From the NCBI GenBank assembly GCA_963791625.1, contig CAWBTA010000006.1:2046001-2110000 (forward strand): DNA of 64,000 bases, read 5' to 3'. Shown piece after piece: positions 36,190 to 45,600 of this stretch. The number at the start of each line of letters is the position of its first letter. Position 1 is the first letter of the stretch. Made by a program: the position numbers and the translations under genes. A model generated the notes under the pieces. That model was not told the origin of the DNA. It made no database searches and saw nothing but the letters and a program-made list of their open reading frames with translations. Source of the DNA: JANMCE01 sp963791625 (GTDB taxonomy: Bacteria > Actinomycetota > Acidimicrobiia > Acidimicrobiales > Ilumatobacteraceae).

Positions 36190-37657
36190 TCTGCAGATGT
36201 ACATCGATGGCGCCTGGGTAGACGCATCCGATGGCGGCCGGCTCGACAGCCGCAACCCCGCCACCGGTCAGGTGTGGGCGACGTTCCCGAATGCCACCGC
36301 GTTCGATGTCGATCGCGCCGTGAGGGCCGCACATCGGGCCATGTACGAGGGCCCGTGGTCGAAGATGAACGCCACGCAGCGGGGCAAGGCTCTGCGGAGG
36401 CTGGGCGATTTACTGGCGGCGCAGGCCGAGCGGATCGGCGCCGTCGAAACTACCGACACAGGCAAACTCTTCCGCGAGACCAAGGCCATTACCGGTTACA
36501 TCGCTGAGTACTTCCACTACTTCGCTGGCGCCGCCGACAAGCTGCAAGGTGCCACGTTCCCCGTGGACAAAGTTGATCTCATGGCCTTCACGCTGCGCGA
36601 GCCGATTGGTGTTGTGGCCGGCATCATTCCGTGGAACAACCAACTCTTTCTGACGGCCGTGAAGGTCGGGCCTGCCCTCGCGACGGGCAACGCGATCGTG
36701 CTCAAGGCGTCCGAGCACGGCCCAGCTGCGCTGCTTGAGTTCGCCCGACTCTGTGACGAGGCCGGTATTCCGCCCGGCGTCGTGAACGTCGTGACAGGTC
36801 TGGGTGATCCGTGCGGCACGGCGTTGACGACGCACCCGTTGGTCGCCCGTATCGCCTTTACCGGGGGCACAGCGGCGGCCCGGCACATCATCCGCAACTC
36901 GGCCGAAAACCTCGCAGTCGTCACGCTGGAGTTGGGAGGGAAATCACCGATCCTGGTGTTCGATGATGCCGATGTGGAGAACGCGGTGAACAGCATCGTG
37001 GCCGCCAACTTCGGGGCCACTGGCCAGAGCTGCGTGGCCGGCACCCGTGTCTACGTGCATCGCCACTTGTTCGAAGAAGTGTCGTCGCGTGTCGCAGACC
37101 GTGCCCGCACGATCGTGATAGGTGACCCGCTGGCGGTGGCTACCGAGATCGGCCCGCTTGCAACTGTTGGCCAACGTGACCGCATCGAGTCGGCTCTGTC
37201 GAGCTCGGTGGACGAAGGGGCTGTGGTGCTGGCCGGCGGACGGCGGCCCGACGGTTTCGGCGACGGCTGGTACTACGAGCCGACCATCCTGCACTGTGCC
37301 TCGAACAGTGTCACCGCTGCGCGACAGGAGCTGTTCGGGCCGGTCATGTGCGCCTTCGAATTCAGCGATGAGGCCGCCGTCATCGCGGCTGCCAACGACA
37401 GCGTCTACAGCTACGCATCCGGCGTGTTCACCCGCGACGTCGGCCGGGCCATGCGGGTCACCCAGCAGCTTCGGGCCGGCATTGTGTACGTGAACACCTA
37501 TCGGGTGGTTTCCCCGATGGTTCCCTTTGGCGGCAACGGCGAGACCGGATACGGACGCGAATCCGGCAGCGAATCTCTGCTCGACTACACCCGCACCAAA
37601 ACTGTCTGGCTCAACACGTCCACCGAGCCAATGGCAGACCCGTTCGTCATGCGTTAG
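36182..37657 (+). CDS. NAD(P)-dependent aldehyde dehydrogenase
   Basis: The 491-residue enzyme shows GVVAGIIPWNNQLFL, the catalytic Glu in VTLELGGKSP, the catalytic Cys in FGATGQSCVAGTR and the C-terminal MVPFGGNGETGYGRESG. It is the last gene of the monooxygenase operon and probably oxidises the aldehyde released by earlier steps. The ATG at 36182 (MPDLQMYIDGAW) fits the family start. Its TAG stop (37655-37657) overlaps the convergent ATPase stop in the tetranucleotide TTAG. Confidence 0.92.
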   Translation: MPDLQMYIDGAWVDASDGGRLDSRNPATGQVWATFPNATAFDVDRAVRAAHRAMYEGPWSKMNATQRGKALRRLGDLLAAQAERIGAVETTDTGKLFRETKAITGYIAEYFHYFAGAADKLQGATFPVDKVDLMAFTLREPIGVVAGIIPWNNQLFLTAVKVGPALATGNAIVLKASEHGPAALLEFARLCDEAGIPPGVVNVVTGLGDPCGTALTTHPLVARIAFTGGTAAARHIIRNSAENLAVVTLELGGKSPILVFDDADVENAVNSIVAANFGATGQSCVAGTRVYVHRHLFEEVSSRVADRARTIVIGDPLAVATEIGPLATVGQRDRIESALSSSVDEGAVVLAGGRRPDGFGDGWYYEPTILHCASNSVTAARQELFGPVMCAFEFSDEAAVIAAANDSVYSYASGVFTRDVGRAMRVTQQLRAGIVYVNTYRVVSPMVPFGGNGETGYGRESGSESLLDYTRTKTVWLNTSTEPMADPFVMR

Positions 37658-39121
37658 GCGGTCGGTGTCAGCGCACCGAGCGATACGAGCGTGTCGGCCA
37701 CCGCCACCAACGCCGGATCGTGACTGGTGCACACGATGGCACGACCTTCCTGCGCAAGTCGTTGCAGGACCGATGCCACCCGAGCGGCCGACGCCTCGTC
37801 GAGCTGCGATGTCGGCTCGTCCAACAACACGACCTCTGCATCCGTAACGAGGGCACGGGCGATGCCTGCCCGCTGACGTTCCCCGCCGGACAACATGCCG
37901 ACCGGGCGATCGGCCAACCGCTCGATGCCCAGCGCCGTCAAGGCCCACATCACGTCGGCAGCGGGCAGTCGGCGCACCTGTCGGGCCAGCTGGAGGTTCT
38001 GGGCCACGCTCACCTGCTCGGCGAATCCGGCCAAGGAGGAACCGATACTGGTCGTGTGCGCAGCGACGTGTTCGATGACACCGTCGCTCGGCTGGCCCAG
38101 ACCACCGAGGAGCCCCAACAGTGTGGTCTTCCCCGAACCGGACGGCCCCGACAGCACCGTGAGCTGACCGGTGGTGATCGTGGCCGTGGTTGGCGCCAGC
38201 ACGGTGACGCCATCGATCACCATCGAGACGTCACGAGCGACTATCCGTACGGTTCCGGCCGTTGATGTCGCACCCCTTTGATCCTCAATGACGGCCTCCC
38301 TGACGGGAGCGGTGCCGGAAAGCATCAGACCATCCGACAACGGCCGGGTGGTCGCTCGATCGGTGATACCGGCAACGTGTCGATCGGCGTCGGGGAGGCG
38401 AACCCAGCCGCGCTCGTCCACGATCAGACGCGAGGTGTGATCGATCAGTCTCGCTCGAAACACGGCCGTCACGGATGGTCACAACCCGATCCGCGATGCG
38501 ATTGGCCTTCACGTCATGGGTGACAAGCAGCAAACCCGCACCAGACTCCGCAGCCTGCTCGGCCAGAAGGTCGTACACGATGTCGGCATTGACGCGATCG
38601 AGCTCGCCGGTCGGCTCATCGGCAACGATCACTCCCGGTTTCGATGCCAGGGCTGCCGCCACCCCTACCCGCTGCGCCTCACCGCCTGACAGCGACGCTG
38701 GCCAGCGGTCGGCCAGGTGTCCGACCCGGCACCGCTCCAGTGCCGCCTGCGCGTCGGTCAGTGCGGTGGATCTTGGAACTCCGGCCAGTCGAGCCTGCAA
38801 CGCAACGTTGTCAACGCAGGTGAGCTCGGGAGCAAGATCACGACCGCTGCCCTGGGTGATGATGCCGATCCGTTCACGACGCAGCAATCGCGACGCGGCC
38901 GCGCCCAGCTGGCCGAGATCACGGCCGAGCACGACGGCCCGTCCTGCTCCGGGAAGCACGTCGGCGGTCACCACCTTTATCAGCGTTGATTTGCCCGAAC
39001 CGCTGGGGCCGTTCACCACCACTCGCTCACCGGGCGCCACCTTGAGGCTCAGACCGCGCAGGGCAACCACGTCATGCTCGGCGCCCCGGTAGAGCACAAA
39101 GACATCGTCGAGTTCAATCAT
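37654..39121 (-). CDS. Tandem-domain ABC transporter ATP-binding protein (MacB-like; one frame break)
   Basis: Domain 1 (MIELDDVFVLYRG ...) has NGPSGSGKSTLIKVV, SLSGGEAQRVGVAAALA and VIVADEPTGELD. After TIRDGRVSSETDRSH the frame changes at 38430-38445 and continues TSRLIVDERGWVRLPDADR, a MacB-type C-terminal segment, into domain 2 with LSGPSGSGKTTLLGLL, MLSGGERQRAGIARAL and VVLLDEPTSQLD. Removing one base gives 488 residues with two NBDs. The ATG at 39121 overlaps the corrected permease stop (ATGA). With the large permease it forms an ABC3/FtsX-type complex, perhaps for lipoprotein or peptide transport or cell-wall control. Confidence 0.82.
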
Positions 39122-42100
39122 TGCTGACCTCGCAACAGATCGCCCGGAGCGATCGATCGGGCCAGGCGCGACGCCACACGCGGCCGTGACGGAAAAGATT
39201 GCGATGACGCCAATGAGGGCGGTTGCGATGATCAACCACGGGAGTAGGAGCCGAAGTGGAGGCTCCGGCGTGCGTGCGGTGGCCGAAATCTTCACCACAT
39301 CGACGATGATCGACACGAGAAACCCGCCGCCAACCAAACCTACCGGCATCGCAACCAGAGCGAGACCCATCGCCCGGTCGGCGACGAGCTTGCTGATCAC
39401 CCGGTGACTGGCCCCCTCCAACGCCAACGCCCGATGAAAGGCCTCGTCGTCGGATCGCTCGGCCACTGCGTTGAGTGCCAATGCGCCGGCTGCCAACAGC
39501 GCGGCAAGTGCAGCCGATCCGAGCAGCACCGCGAGCGTCATGCGTGACAGCGGGTCGGTGCGCAATGTGTTGGAGCGCTCCACTCGACTGTCCACCTTGA
39601 GCGCGCTGTACGGAGCCTCGCGGAGCAACCGGCGGAGTTCTTTTTCGTGCACCGATGTGTCGGCGGCCAGCCACACTTCGGTCGGCGTGCCAAACCCCGG
39701 CTGAGCGAGATCGAGATGCTGACGGAGATGGGAAACGTCAGTAACGATGAAACGGTTGCTGGCCGTGGGAAAGAGCGGGGCGACGCCCACGACGCGAAAC
39801 GCAATCTGCGAACCCGAGGTGTCGATGGTGACGATCCCATCGGTTGCAGCCGAAGCGGTCACCGTATCGACCAGGGCTGGCAAGGGATCTGGGCTAGGCG
39901 TCGGCAGCACGAGCGCGGCCGAACCTTGCAGCGCCACATCCACCCTCATCGAGCCATCAGCCAGCGCGGTCACATTGGCCTGTCGACTCGAAAAGCTCGA
40001 CGGGTCGAAAGGCAACGCCACGTCGCCGGACGCGGCGACAGCGACGACACCGTCGAACGCGAGCGCCACAGACGCAGCCGGTGCCCCCGTGTTGCCCTCC
40101 TGCACGTGATGCTCGATGCGTTCGGTCGTGGATGCCGGTTGACCGACACGAAAGCCGATGAATCTGCCGCCGCGATCGGTGGCTTCCAGTCCGAGTGTCG
40201 GTCGGCCCTGCCCATCGGGCACGGCCAATTCCTCGTGCCACGTACCGTCGGCCCTGGCCAGCACAAAGGCCAGCTCACTGCCGTCCCATGTACCGACCAC
40301 GCCGGCCCGAAGCGCGGTTGTTCCGTCGGGAATCATCGAGCCGATCGGAACGGGCGGCGGCAGGGCGAGGGCCTGCGACACCTGTTCGGGAGAGGCGCCA
40401 TAGTCAGGCCGCCAGGAGCGCGCCGACACCAGGGTGGCGGGGTCAAGGCCGATCAGATCGATGCCGTCACCCCCGGTGCCGGATCGCCGCAGCGTCACCC
40501 CGCGTCGCAGAACGTCGGTTGCGGTCGTACCGGCGAGTACCTGGTTCCAGTCGGCCGTTTTCGTCAGCTGCCAGGGGCGAACGAGGTCACGGCCGACGTT
40601 GAGGCTGGCGTCGAACGGAACCTGGAAGGCAGCCTGCTCTTGAGCGCCCTGCATGAGGGTGCTCCGATACGCGAGCGCGAACGACCCGAAGGCCACGGCT
40701 GCCGCGATGATGGATGCCGCGGCCAGTGGGCGAAGCGGGCGCCGGGTGGCATCCAGGAGCGCTATGCGGGCCAACGCTGCCCGTCTAGGCAGCAAACGAC
40801 CTGCGAGCGATAGCAGGATCGGAACGATGCGAACGGCCGCGCAGGCGAGGGTCACCGCAAGCAGGATGGGCAGCGACCACAGGAGCGGATCGGCGCCAGC
40901 CGACAACTGCCCGGCGGACGTATTGCCCCGCTTGAGCAGCAAGCTCATCACTCCGATGGTGACAAGCCCGATGAGGTCGCTGCTCAGCACCCGTCGCTGA
41001 CGGGCACTTCCGTCGCTCACGTTGAGACGGAGAAAGCCGGTGGTCACCAGCCAGAGCCCAAGCAGTGCGACGGCGAAACGTCGGATGGCCGACGACGTCC
41101 ATGCTGCTCGCAGCGTGGGGCCTGTCGGCAGGTCGAGTCCTCGCAGGAGTAACCAGGACGCCAGTGCGCCGGCCGCGGTTCCGACGATGCAGCCGGCACC
41201 GACAGCGATCAGTCCGGAGATGGTGTCAAACGCCATCAACAGCGAGCGGTCGGCACCTCGCCGTGCCAGGCGATCACTGGCGAGTTGGTGACGATTTCGC
41301 AGGCCGAGACCGACCAGCGTTGCCATACCGAACAGCAGCACCAGCGTCTGCCCGATCGGTAGGGCCAGGCTGCGTCCGGCAACATCGGCACGCGCTAACG
41401 CCGTGCGCAAGAGCGCATCAGGAGCTTCGATCGTGACTCCGGGGATGGTGATGTCCTTGGCGGCAGCAGGCAGGGTGACCAGTAGTTGAGCGAGTGCCGA
41501 CCGGTTCACTTCGGCCGGAACGATTGTTGCTACCCAGGCGTCAACCCTTCGGATGAGGCGGATGCTTTCGACTCCGTTCACCGCAGCCGGGTCGCCCGAC
41601 AGCAAGAGATTTTCGCCAACGTTGGGCGTGAGCCCACCGGTGAAAGGGACAGGGTCGATGCGGGTCACGTGCCCGACAATCACGACATCGGGAAGCGCCA
41701 ACTTGTTCAGGTCGGTGCCGGGATTCTTCCCGACCGCGACTACTTCGCAGCGCGTGGGTGTGCATGAGTCGGGCAGGCGGCCATCAAGGATCTGCACGGC
41801 GGAGGTCAACTTCTCCATGCCGCCCAACCGAAACAGGGTGCCGTCGGGCATGGCGAGGCTGCGGAACTCCACGAGCCGACGCAGCGGGCCGATACCCGGC
41901 ACCGCCAACCGAGCCCGAAGCCCTGCGTCGACAGAACCAATGACGGCCTGCGTTGGTTGCGATTCGGGAGCAAGGGCCACCGTCACCGCCCGCTCGGAAG
42001 GATCAAGCTCCTGCAACGTTCGCCTCAGCAGGAGATCACCGGCAACGGTGGGCAGAACGACCAGTATCGCGAGGGCGGCAACGGCTGCGCCGATGGCGAT

Positions 42101-42208
42101 ACCCGCCACAACGATTTGGGCGGGACGAGCGCGTACGCGGGCCAGTGCATACGACCCGGCGACCCGCCAGGCCGCAAATGGTCGCCAGCCTTCCCCTCGT
42201 TGCGTCAC
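39118..42208 (-). CDS. FtsX-type ABC transporter permease, about 1029 residues (one frame break)
   Basis: Begins MTQRGEGWRPFAAWRVAGSY with a helix at about 33-57, an external domain, a helix block at about 290-470, a long external region (about 510-865) and a C-terminal helix block (SRMTLAVLLGSAALAALLAA onward). The written frame reads through into the ATPase. Shifting one base at 39158-39172 instead gives LARSIAPGDLLRGQQ and a stop at 39118, the expected RLARSIxPGDLLR-like end of these permeases. It starts at GTG 42208 with a leaderless TANNNT box, divergent from the CGNR gene. Confidence 0.85.
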
Positions 42209-42221
42209 GGGTAATAGAGTA
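42209..42221 (-). promoter_or_regulatory. Leaderless -10 box for the permease, overlapping the divergent promoter
   Basis: TACTCT (42221-42216) is 7 nt before the GTG at 42208. It shares five bases with the opposite-strand box, so only one promoter can be occupied at a time. Confidence 0.55.
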
Positions 42222-42227
42222 ACAGTC
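42215..42227 (+). promoter_or_regulatory. Leaderless -10 box for the CGNR regulator, overlapping the divergent promoter
   Basis: TAGAGT at 42215-42220 is 7 nt before the GTG at 42228. The two divergent genes both begin GTG-ACG-CA, giving 8-bp inverted arms (42201-42208 and 42228-42235). Confidence 0.55.
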
Positions 42228-42854
42228 GTGACGCAGCCTGCCAGCCCAACACCGGCGACGGACGCGCGCGGACGCCCACTCGATCGTCACGGCCGCATGA
42301 TTCCGGCGGGCGCGTGGCCCGAAGGACGCGAAGCGCCCGGGAAGCTCGAACTGGTTCGTCGCCTCCTCAACACTCAGAACCTGGAGAACGGCGCCGAACT
42401 CCTGGGTGACACCGCTGAACTACGGCGGTGGATGTCGCACGAGGGGTGTGGGGTCCACGGACGGATTCTCCGCGCCGATGTGGCCCGTGTGCATGAGCTC
42501 CGCTCGCTGCTTCGCGACACCCTGCTCGTACGTGGGACCGGAGCCATTGATGCGGGCGCACGGCTCACGCGTTTCGCCGAGTCGCTGCCCGTCACCTTCG
42601 CCTTCCCGGACGGTGTGCAATTTGTCCGACTCGGCGGTGACGTCGACGTCTTCCTCGTCACCGTGCTCGCGGCGGTACATACGGCTATGGCTGATCGGAC
42701 GTGGCAACGGTTGAGAGCATGCAGGCACTGTGCATGGGTCGTGTACGACCATTCAAAAAACAACTCGGCATCGTGGTGTACCGAAAAGGCCTGCGGATCG
42801 CGGCAACGCGCCCGCCAGTACCGACAACGCGTGAAGCAACGCAACAGCCTCTAA
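42228..42854 (+). CDS. CGNR zinc-finger (ABATE-type) regulator
   Basis: The 208-residue protein has the N-terminal stress-sensing region (LELVRRLLNTQNLENGAELL, RVHELRSLLRDTLL) and a C-terminal CGNR-type zinc finger, CRHCAWVVYDHSKN ... WCTEKACGSRQRARQYR, with C-x2-C and C-x4-C pairs. Such proteins are thought to be transcription regulators. Only 19 bp separate its GTG from that of the permease, so it may control that operon. The first open frame begins far upstream inside the permease; GTG 42228 is chosen by the promoter position. Confidence 0.85.
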   Translation: MTQPASPTPATDARGRPLDRHGRMIPAGAWPEGREAPGKLELVRRLLNTQNLENGAELLGDTAELRRWMSHEGCGVHGRILRADVARVHELRSLLRDTLLVRGTGAIDAGARLTRFAESLPVTFAFPDGVQFVRLGGDVDVFLVTVLAAVHTAMADRTWQRLRACRHCAWVVYDHSKNNSASWCTEKACGSRQRARQYRQRVKQRNSL

Positions 42855-43438
42855 CTCGTCGGTGGTCGGTCGGCGACTGACATCCTTGCGGTACCTTTGG
42901 TGTTGTCAAAAAACTACAATGCCGTCCCAGAGCTTCAACGGTCCCTTCACGACGTTGCCACCCATCTTGTTCACGAACGCCTCCGGGTTTGACCATTCAG
43001 CCAGCGGAGTCGTCACCAATATATTCTCGGCATCAGCGCGTGTGGGACATCGGATAGCGCCTCTCCGGGCATCGGCCGAAGACCGGTCAATAACGAGCGT
43101 GGGGTGTTCCATCCACTCCACATAGACGACATACGGAGAGGTAATGCGGCGGAGTCTTATCTGTTTGAGGAGAATACTGAAGAACCAGCCGCCGCCGGCC
43201 GCCCACGGAAGGCGCGGTCTGCCCGGCGGCAGACAGTACAAGAATACCGGACGCCTATCGACAATGGTTCTTATGCTACGCATCTTTCACCACAGTTTCT
43301 TACGGCATGCAATTTCATAGCCGAAAATGAACCCAGCCTGCTTCGGGCCCATTGTGACACCCTTCTTTCCACCGCCGGGGATCCGTGAGACAGACCTCGG
43401 TCGCACGCGTCCGGCAGCGATATGAAAGCATCGCTGGT
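42855..43438. other. 584-bp region without a confident gene, visibly richer in A+T
   Basis: This is the only stretch over 300 bp without a clear gene. It has more A/T runs than its surroundings (around 42905-42925, 43140-43175 and 43240-43340). It contains one weak minus-strand ORF (42906-43112). I see no inverted-repeat ends, transposase remnant or tRNA. It may hold the promoter of the cyclodeaminase-like gene that starts at 43439 or decayed sequence. Confidence 0.4.
42906..43112 (-). CDS. Possible small protein of unknown function
   Basis: A 68-codon ORF from ATG 43112 gives MEHPTLVIDRSSADARRGAI and ends MGGNVVKGPLKLWDGIVVF. The composition (GG, WDG, hydrophobic C-terminus) looks protein-like and the open frame continues upstream to about 43283. 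I recognise no family. No clear ribosome-binding site or TANNNT box is seen; it may be a gene remnant. Confidence 0.25.
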   Translation of the reverse strand: MEHPTLVIDRSSADARRGAIRCPTRADAENILVTTPLAEWSNPEAFVNKMGGNVVKGPLKLWDGIVVF

Positions 43439-44369
43439 ATGGAAACGCTGCCGTACTTCGACGCCGAGGCCATCTTCGACGCTGTTTCCATGACCGATGC
43501 CGTGGAAGCGCTTCGACGCGCCTTCGCGTCACGCCCCACCCACGCACCTCGCACGCACCTGCGTACCGCCGGGGCCGAGTTCCTGGTGATGCCCGCCGCG
43601 AACGGCGACGCGGCCGGCGCCAAGATGGTCATCATTCAGCCGAACAACGAGCGAGTGGGCCGACCGGTCATACAAGGCCTCTACGTGCTGTTCGACGCGG
43701 CGGGCGGGCTGCCGTTGGCGCTCCTCGATGGCGCCGCGCTCACGCTGCTTCGAACGCCCGCTGTGTCAGCGCTCGCCACCGACGTCTTGGCTCGACCCGA
43801 TGTCACCTCGGTCGGCATCCTCGGCACCGGCCCGCAAGCGCTGGCCCACCCGGCGGCCATGCGAGCGGTGCGCCCTTCCGTTCAGACCGTCATCGTTGCC
43901 GGTCGATCGTCGGAACGGGTCGACGAGCTTGTGAAGGATCTGAATGCCGATGGCTTCGAAGCCCGGTCGGGTACGTGGGCCGAGGCTGCCGGGTGCGACC
44001 TTGTGTGCGGATGCACCCGGTCATCCGAGCCGCTCTTCTCCGTCGACGCGCTGCGTCCGGGGGCGCACCTCAACCTTGTCGGTTCGTACCGTACCGATCT
44101 CCGCGAGGTCGGCGCTGATGTCCTTTCACATGCAACTATCTTCGTCGATGAAATCGAAGCAGCGAAGGCCGAGGCCGGCGAGCTGACGATGGCCGTCGAC
44201 GAGGGGCGCTGGACCTGGAACTTCGGTCGCCGGAGACCTATCCGATCTCGCCGCCGGAAACGTTGCACGTGCCACCACCGGAGAAATCACGCTGTTCAAA
44301 AGTGTCGGCTTGGCTGTGCAGGACCTCGCCATTGCCCAACAAGTCGCCCGATCACGAGGTTTGCTATGA
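43439..44369 (+). CDS. Ornithine cyclodeaminase family protein, likely pyrroline-2-carboxylate reductase or ketimine reductase (one frame break)
   Basis: Starts METLPYFDAEAIFDAVSM, with GAKMVIIQPNN, LLRTPAVSALATDVLA and the nucleotide motif VGILGTGPQALAHPAAM. The frame changes at 44218-44226; the next frame gives SVAGDLSDLAAGNVARATTG, EITLFKSVGLAVQDLAIA and a stop overlapping the next gene (ATGA at 44366). Removing one base gives 309 residues, typical for the family. Without that correction it would appear fused to the downstream oxidase. In hydroxyproline clusters such proteins reduce pyrroline-2-carboxylate to proline, which fits its neighbours. Confidence 0.82.
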
Positions 44370-45598
44370 CCAAGTCTGTTGTCATCATCGGTGGCGGGCT
44401 CATCGGCCTGTCGACCGCCTTCTTCCTTACCGAACTGGGCGCCGAGGTCACCATCATCGACCACGGCAAGTTGGGTGGAGGAGCGGCCCGCGGCAACGCC
44501 GGCTACATGTGCGGTTCCATCCTGGAGCCGCTGGCCAATCCAACGGCCATTCCGGCCGCCTTCAAGTCGTTGAAGGATCCCACCCGTGCCCTGCGCGTCG
44601 ACCCGACCAAGCTCCCGTCGCTGCTCCCGTGGTTCGTGAAGTTCGCGTCACGGTCGACGGCTGCTATTCACCGCAGGACCAGCACCGAGTTGGTGAACTT
44701 CAATCGGCCGATGCTGCAGTTGATGGAGCAGATGACCGCCGCCGGCATCGACCTCACGCAGGGCAAGGGCCTAGTCGTTCCGTTCCACGATGAGTCACTG
44801 GCCAAGCACTGGGGCGACATCATGTCGCCGATGTCCGAAATGATCGGCTACCCCACGCTCAAGATGCTCGGCGGAGATGAGCTGCGCAAGGTCGTGCCCG
44901 CGCTCACCGATCACATCAACGCCGGGTTCGTCATGGAAGCAGACCGCTCCATCGATCCTCGCCGCTACGTCGACACCATGATCGATGTCATTCGATCGTG
45001 TGGGGTGCGCATCATCGAGGATGCTCCGATCCGCTCGTTCGAGTACGGCAATGGCCGGGTTGGCGCGGTGAAGACCGCGCAGGGCAGTGTCACCGGCGGC
45101 GAGTTCGTGCTGGCCGTAGGCAGTGGTAGTCGGGCTATGGGCAAGATGCTTGGGCTACGCATTCCGGTCATCTCGGGCCAGGGCTACAACGTTGCCCTGC
45201 CGAAGGACCCGGGCCTCGACTCCCCCGTCATTTTCGAGGAAGCTCACGCGGCGTCCACGCCCTTTGACGATCAGATTCGTCTTGGCGGCACCATGGAGTT
45301 CGCAGGCGACAACCCCAAGTTCGACGGACGACGGGTCGATGCCATCATCAGCTCGATGCGCAAGTTCGTAAACCTCGACTGGGAAAAGCGCACCGGTACA
45401 TGGGCCGGTTGCCGCCCCATGACCGCCGACGGCAAACCGTTCATCGGCAGGCCAAAGGGCTGGCAGAACCTGACGCTCGCAACGGGTCACGGCATGTTCG
45501 GCCTTACGCTGTCGCCCGTCACCGGCCACGCCGTCAGCGAGCTCTTGGTAAACGGCCACGCCTCAGCCGACCTCACGCCGTTCCACCCGAACCGCTAA
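44366..45598 (+). CDS. FAD-dependent D-amino acid / D-hydroxyproline dehydrogenase (DadA-like)
   Basis: The 410-residue flavoprotein has an N-terminal dinucleotide motif VVIIGGGLIGLSTAFFL with IIDHGKLGGGAARGNAGYM, typical of DadA and D-hydroxyproline dehydrogenases, and the C-terminal FAD contact GRPKGWQNLTLATGHGMFG. It is coupled to the cyclodeaminase homologue and faces the proline-racemase-family gene, with 2 nt between the stops. Oxidation of cis-4-hydroxy-D-proline (LhpB-type step) is the likely role. Confidence 0.85.
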   Translation: MTKSVVIIGGGLIGLSTAFFLTELGAEVTIIDHGKLGGGAARGNAGYMCGSILEPLANPTAIPAAFKSLKDPTRALRVDPTKLPSLLPWFVKFASRSTAAIHRRTSTELVNFNRPMLQLMEQMTAAGIDLTQGKGLVVPFHDESLAKHWGDIMSPMSEMIGYPTLKMLGGDELRKVVPALTDHINAGFVMEADRSIDPRRYVDTMIDVIRSCGVRIIEDAPIRSFEYGNGRVGAVKTAQGSVTGGEFVLAVGSGSRAMGKMLGLRIPVISGQGYNVALPKDPGLDSPVIFEEAHAASTPFDDQIRLGGTMEFAGDNPKFDGRRVDAIISSMRKFVNLDWEKRTGTWAGCRPMTADGKPFIGRPKGWQNLTLATGHGMFGLTLSPVTGHAVSELLVNGHASADLTPFHPNR

Positions 45599-45600
45599 CG

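Noticed and set aside
38285..42208. A single 1307-residue permease-ATPase fusion
   Set aside because: The written frame reads through, but a +1 correction near 39165 gives the expected permease ending and an ATGA overlap with the ATPase start, so two genes are more likely.
43385..45598. A 737-residue cyclodeaminase-oxidase fusion
   Set aside because: The junction (FGRRRPIRSRRRKRCTCHH) is not protein-like; the next frame supplies the proper cyclodeaminase C-terminus and an ATGA overlap.
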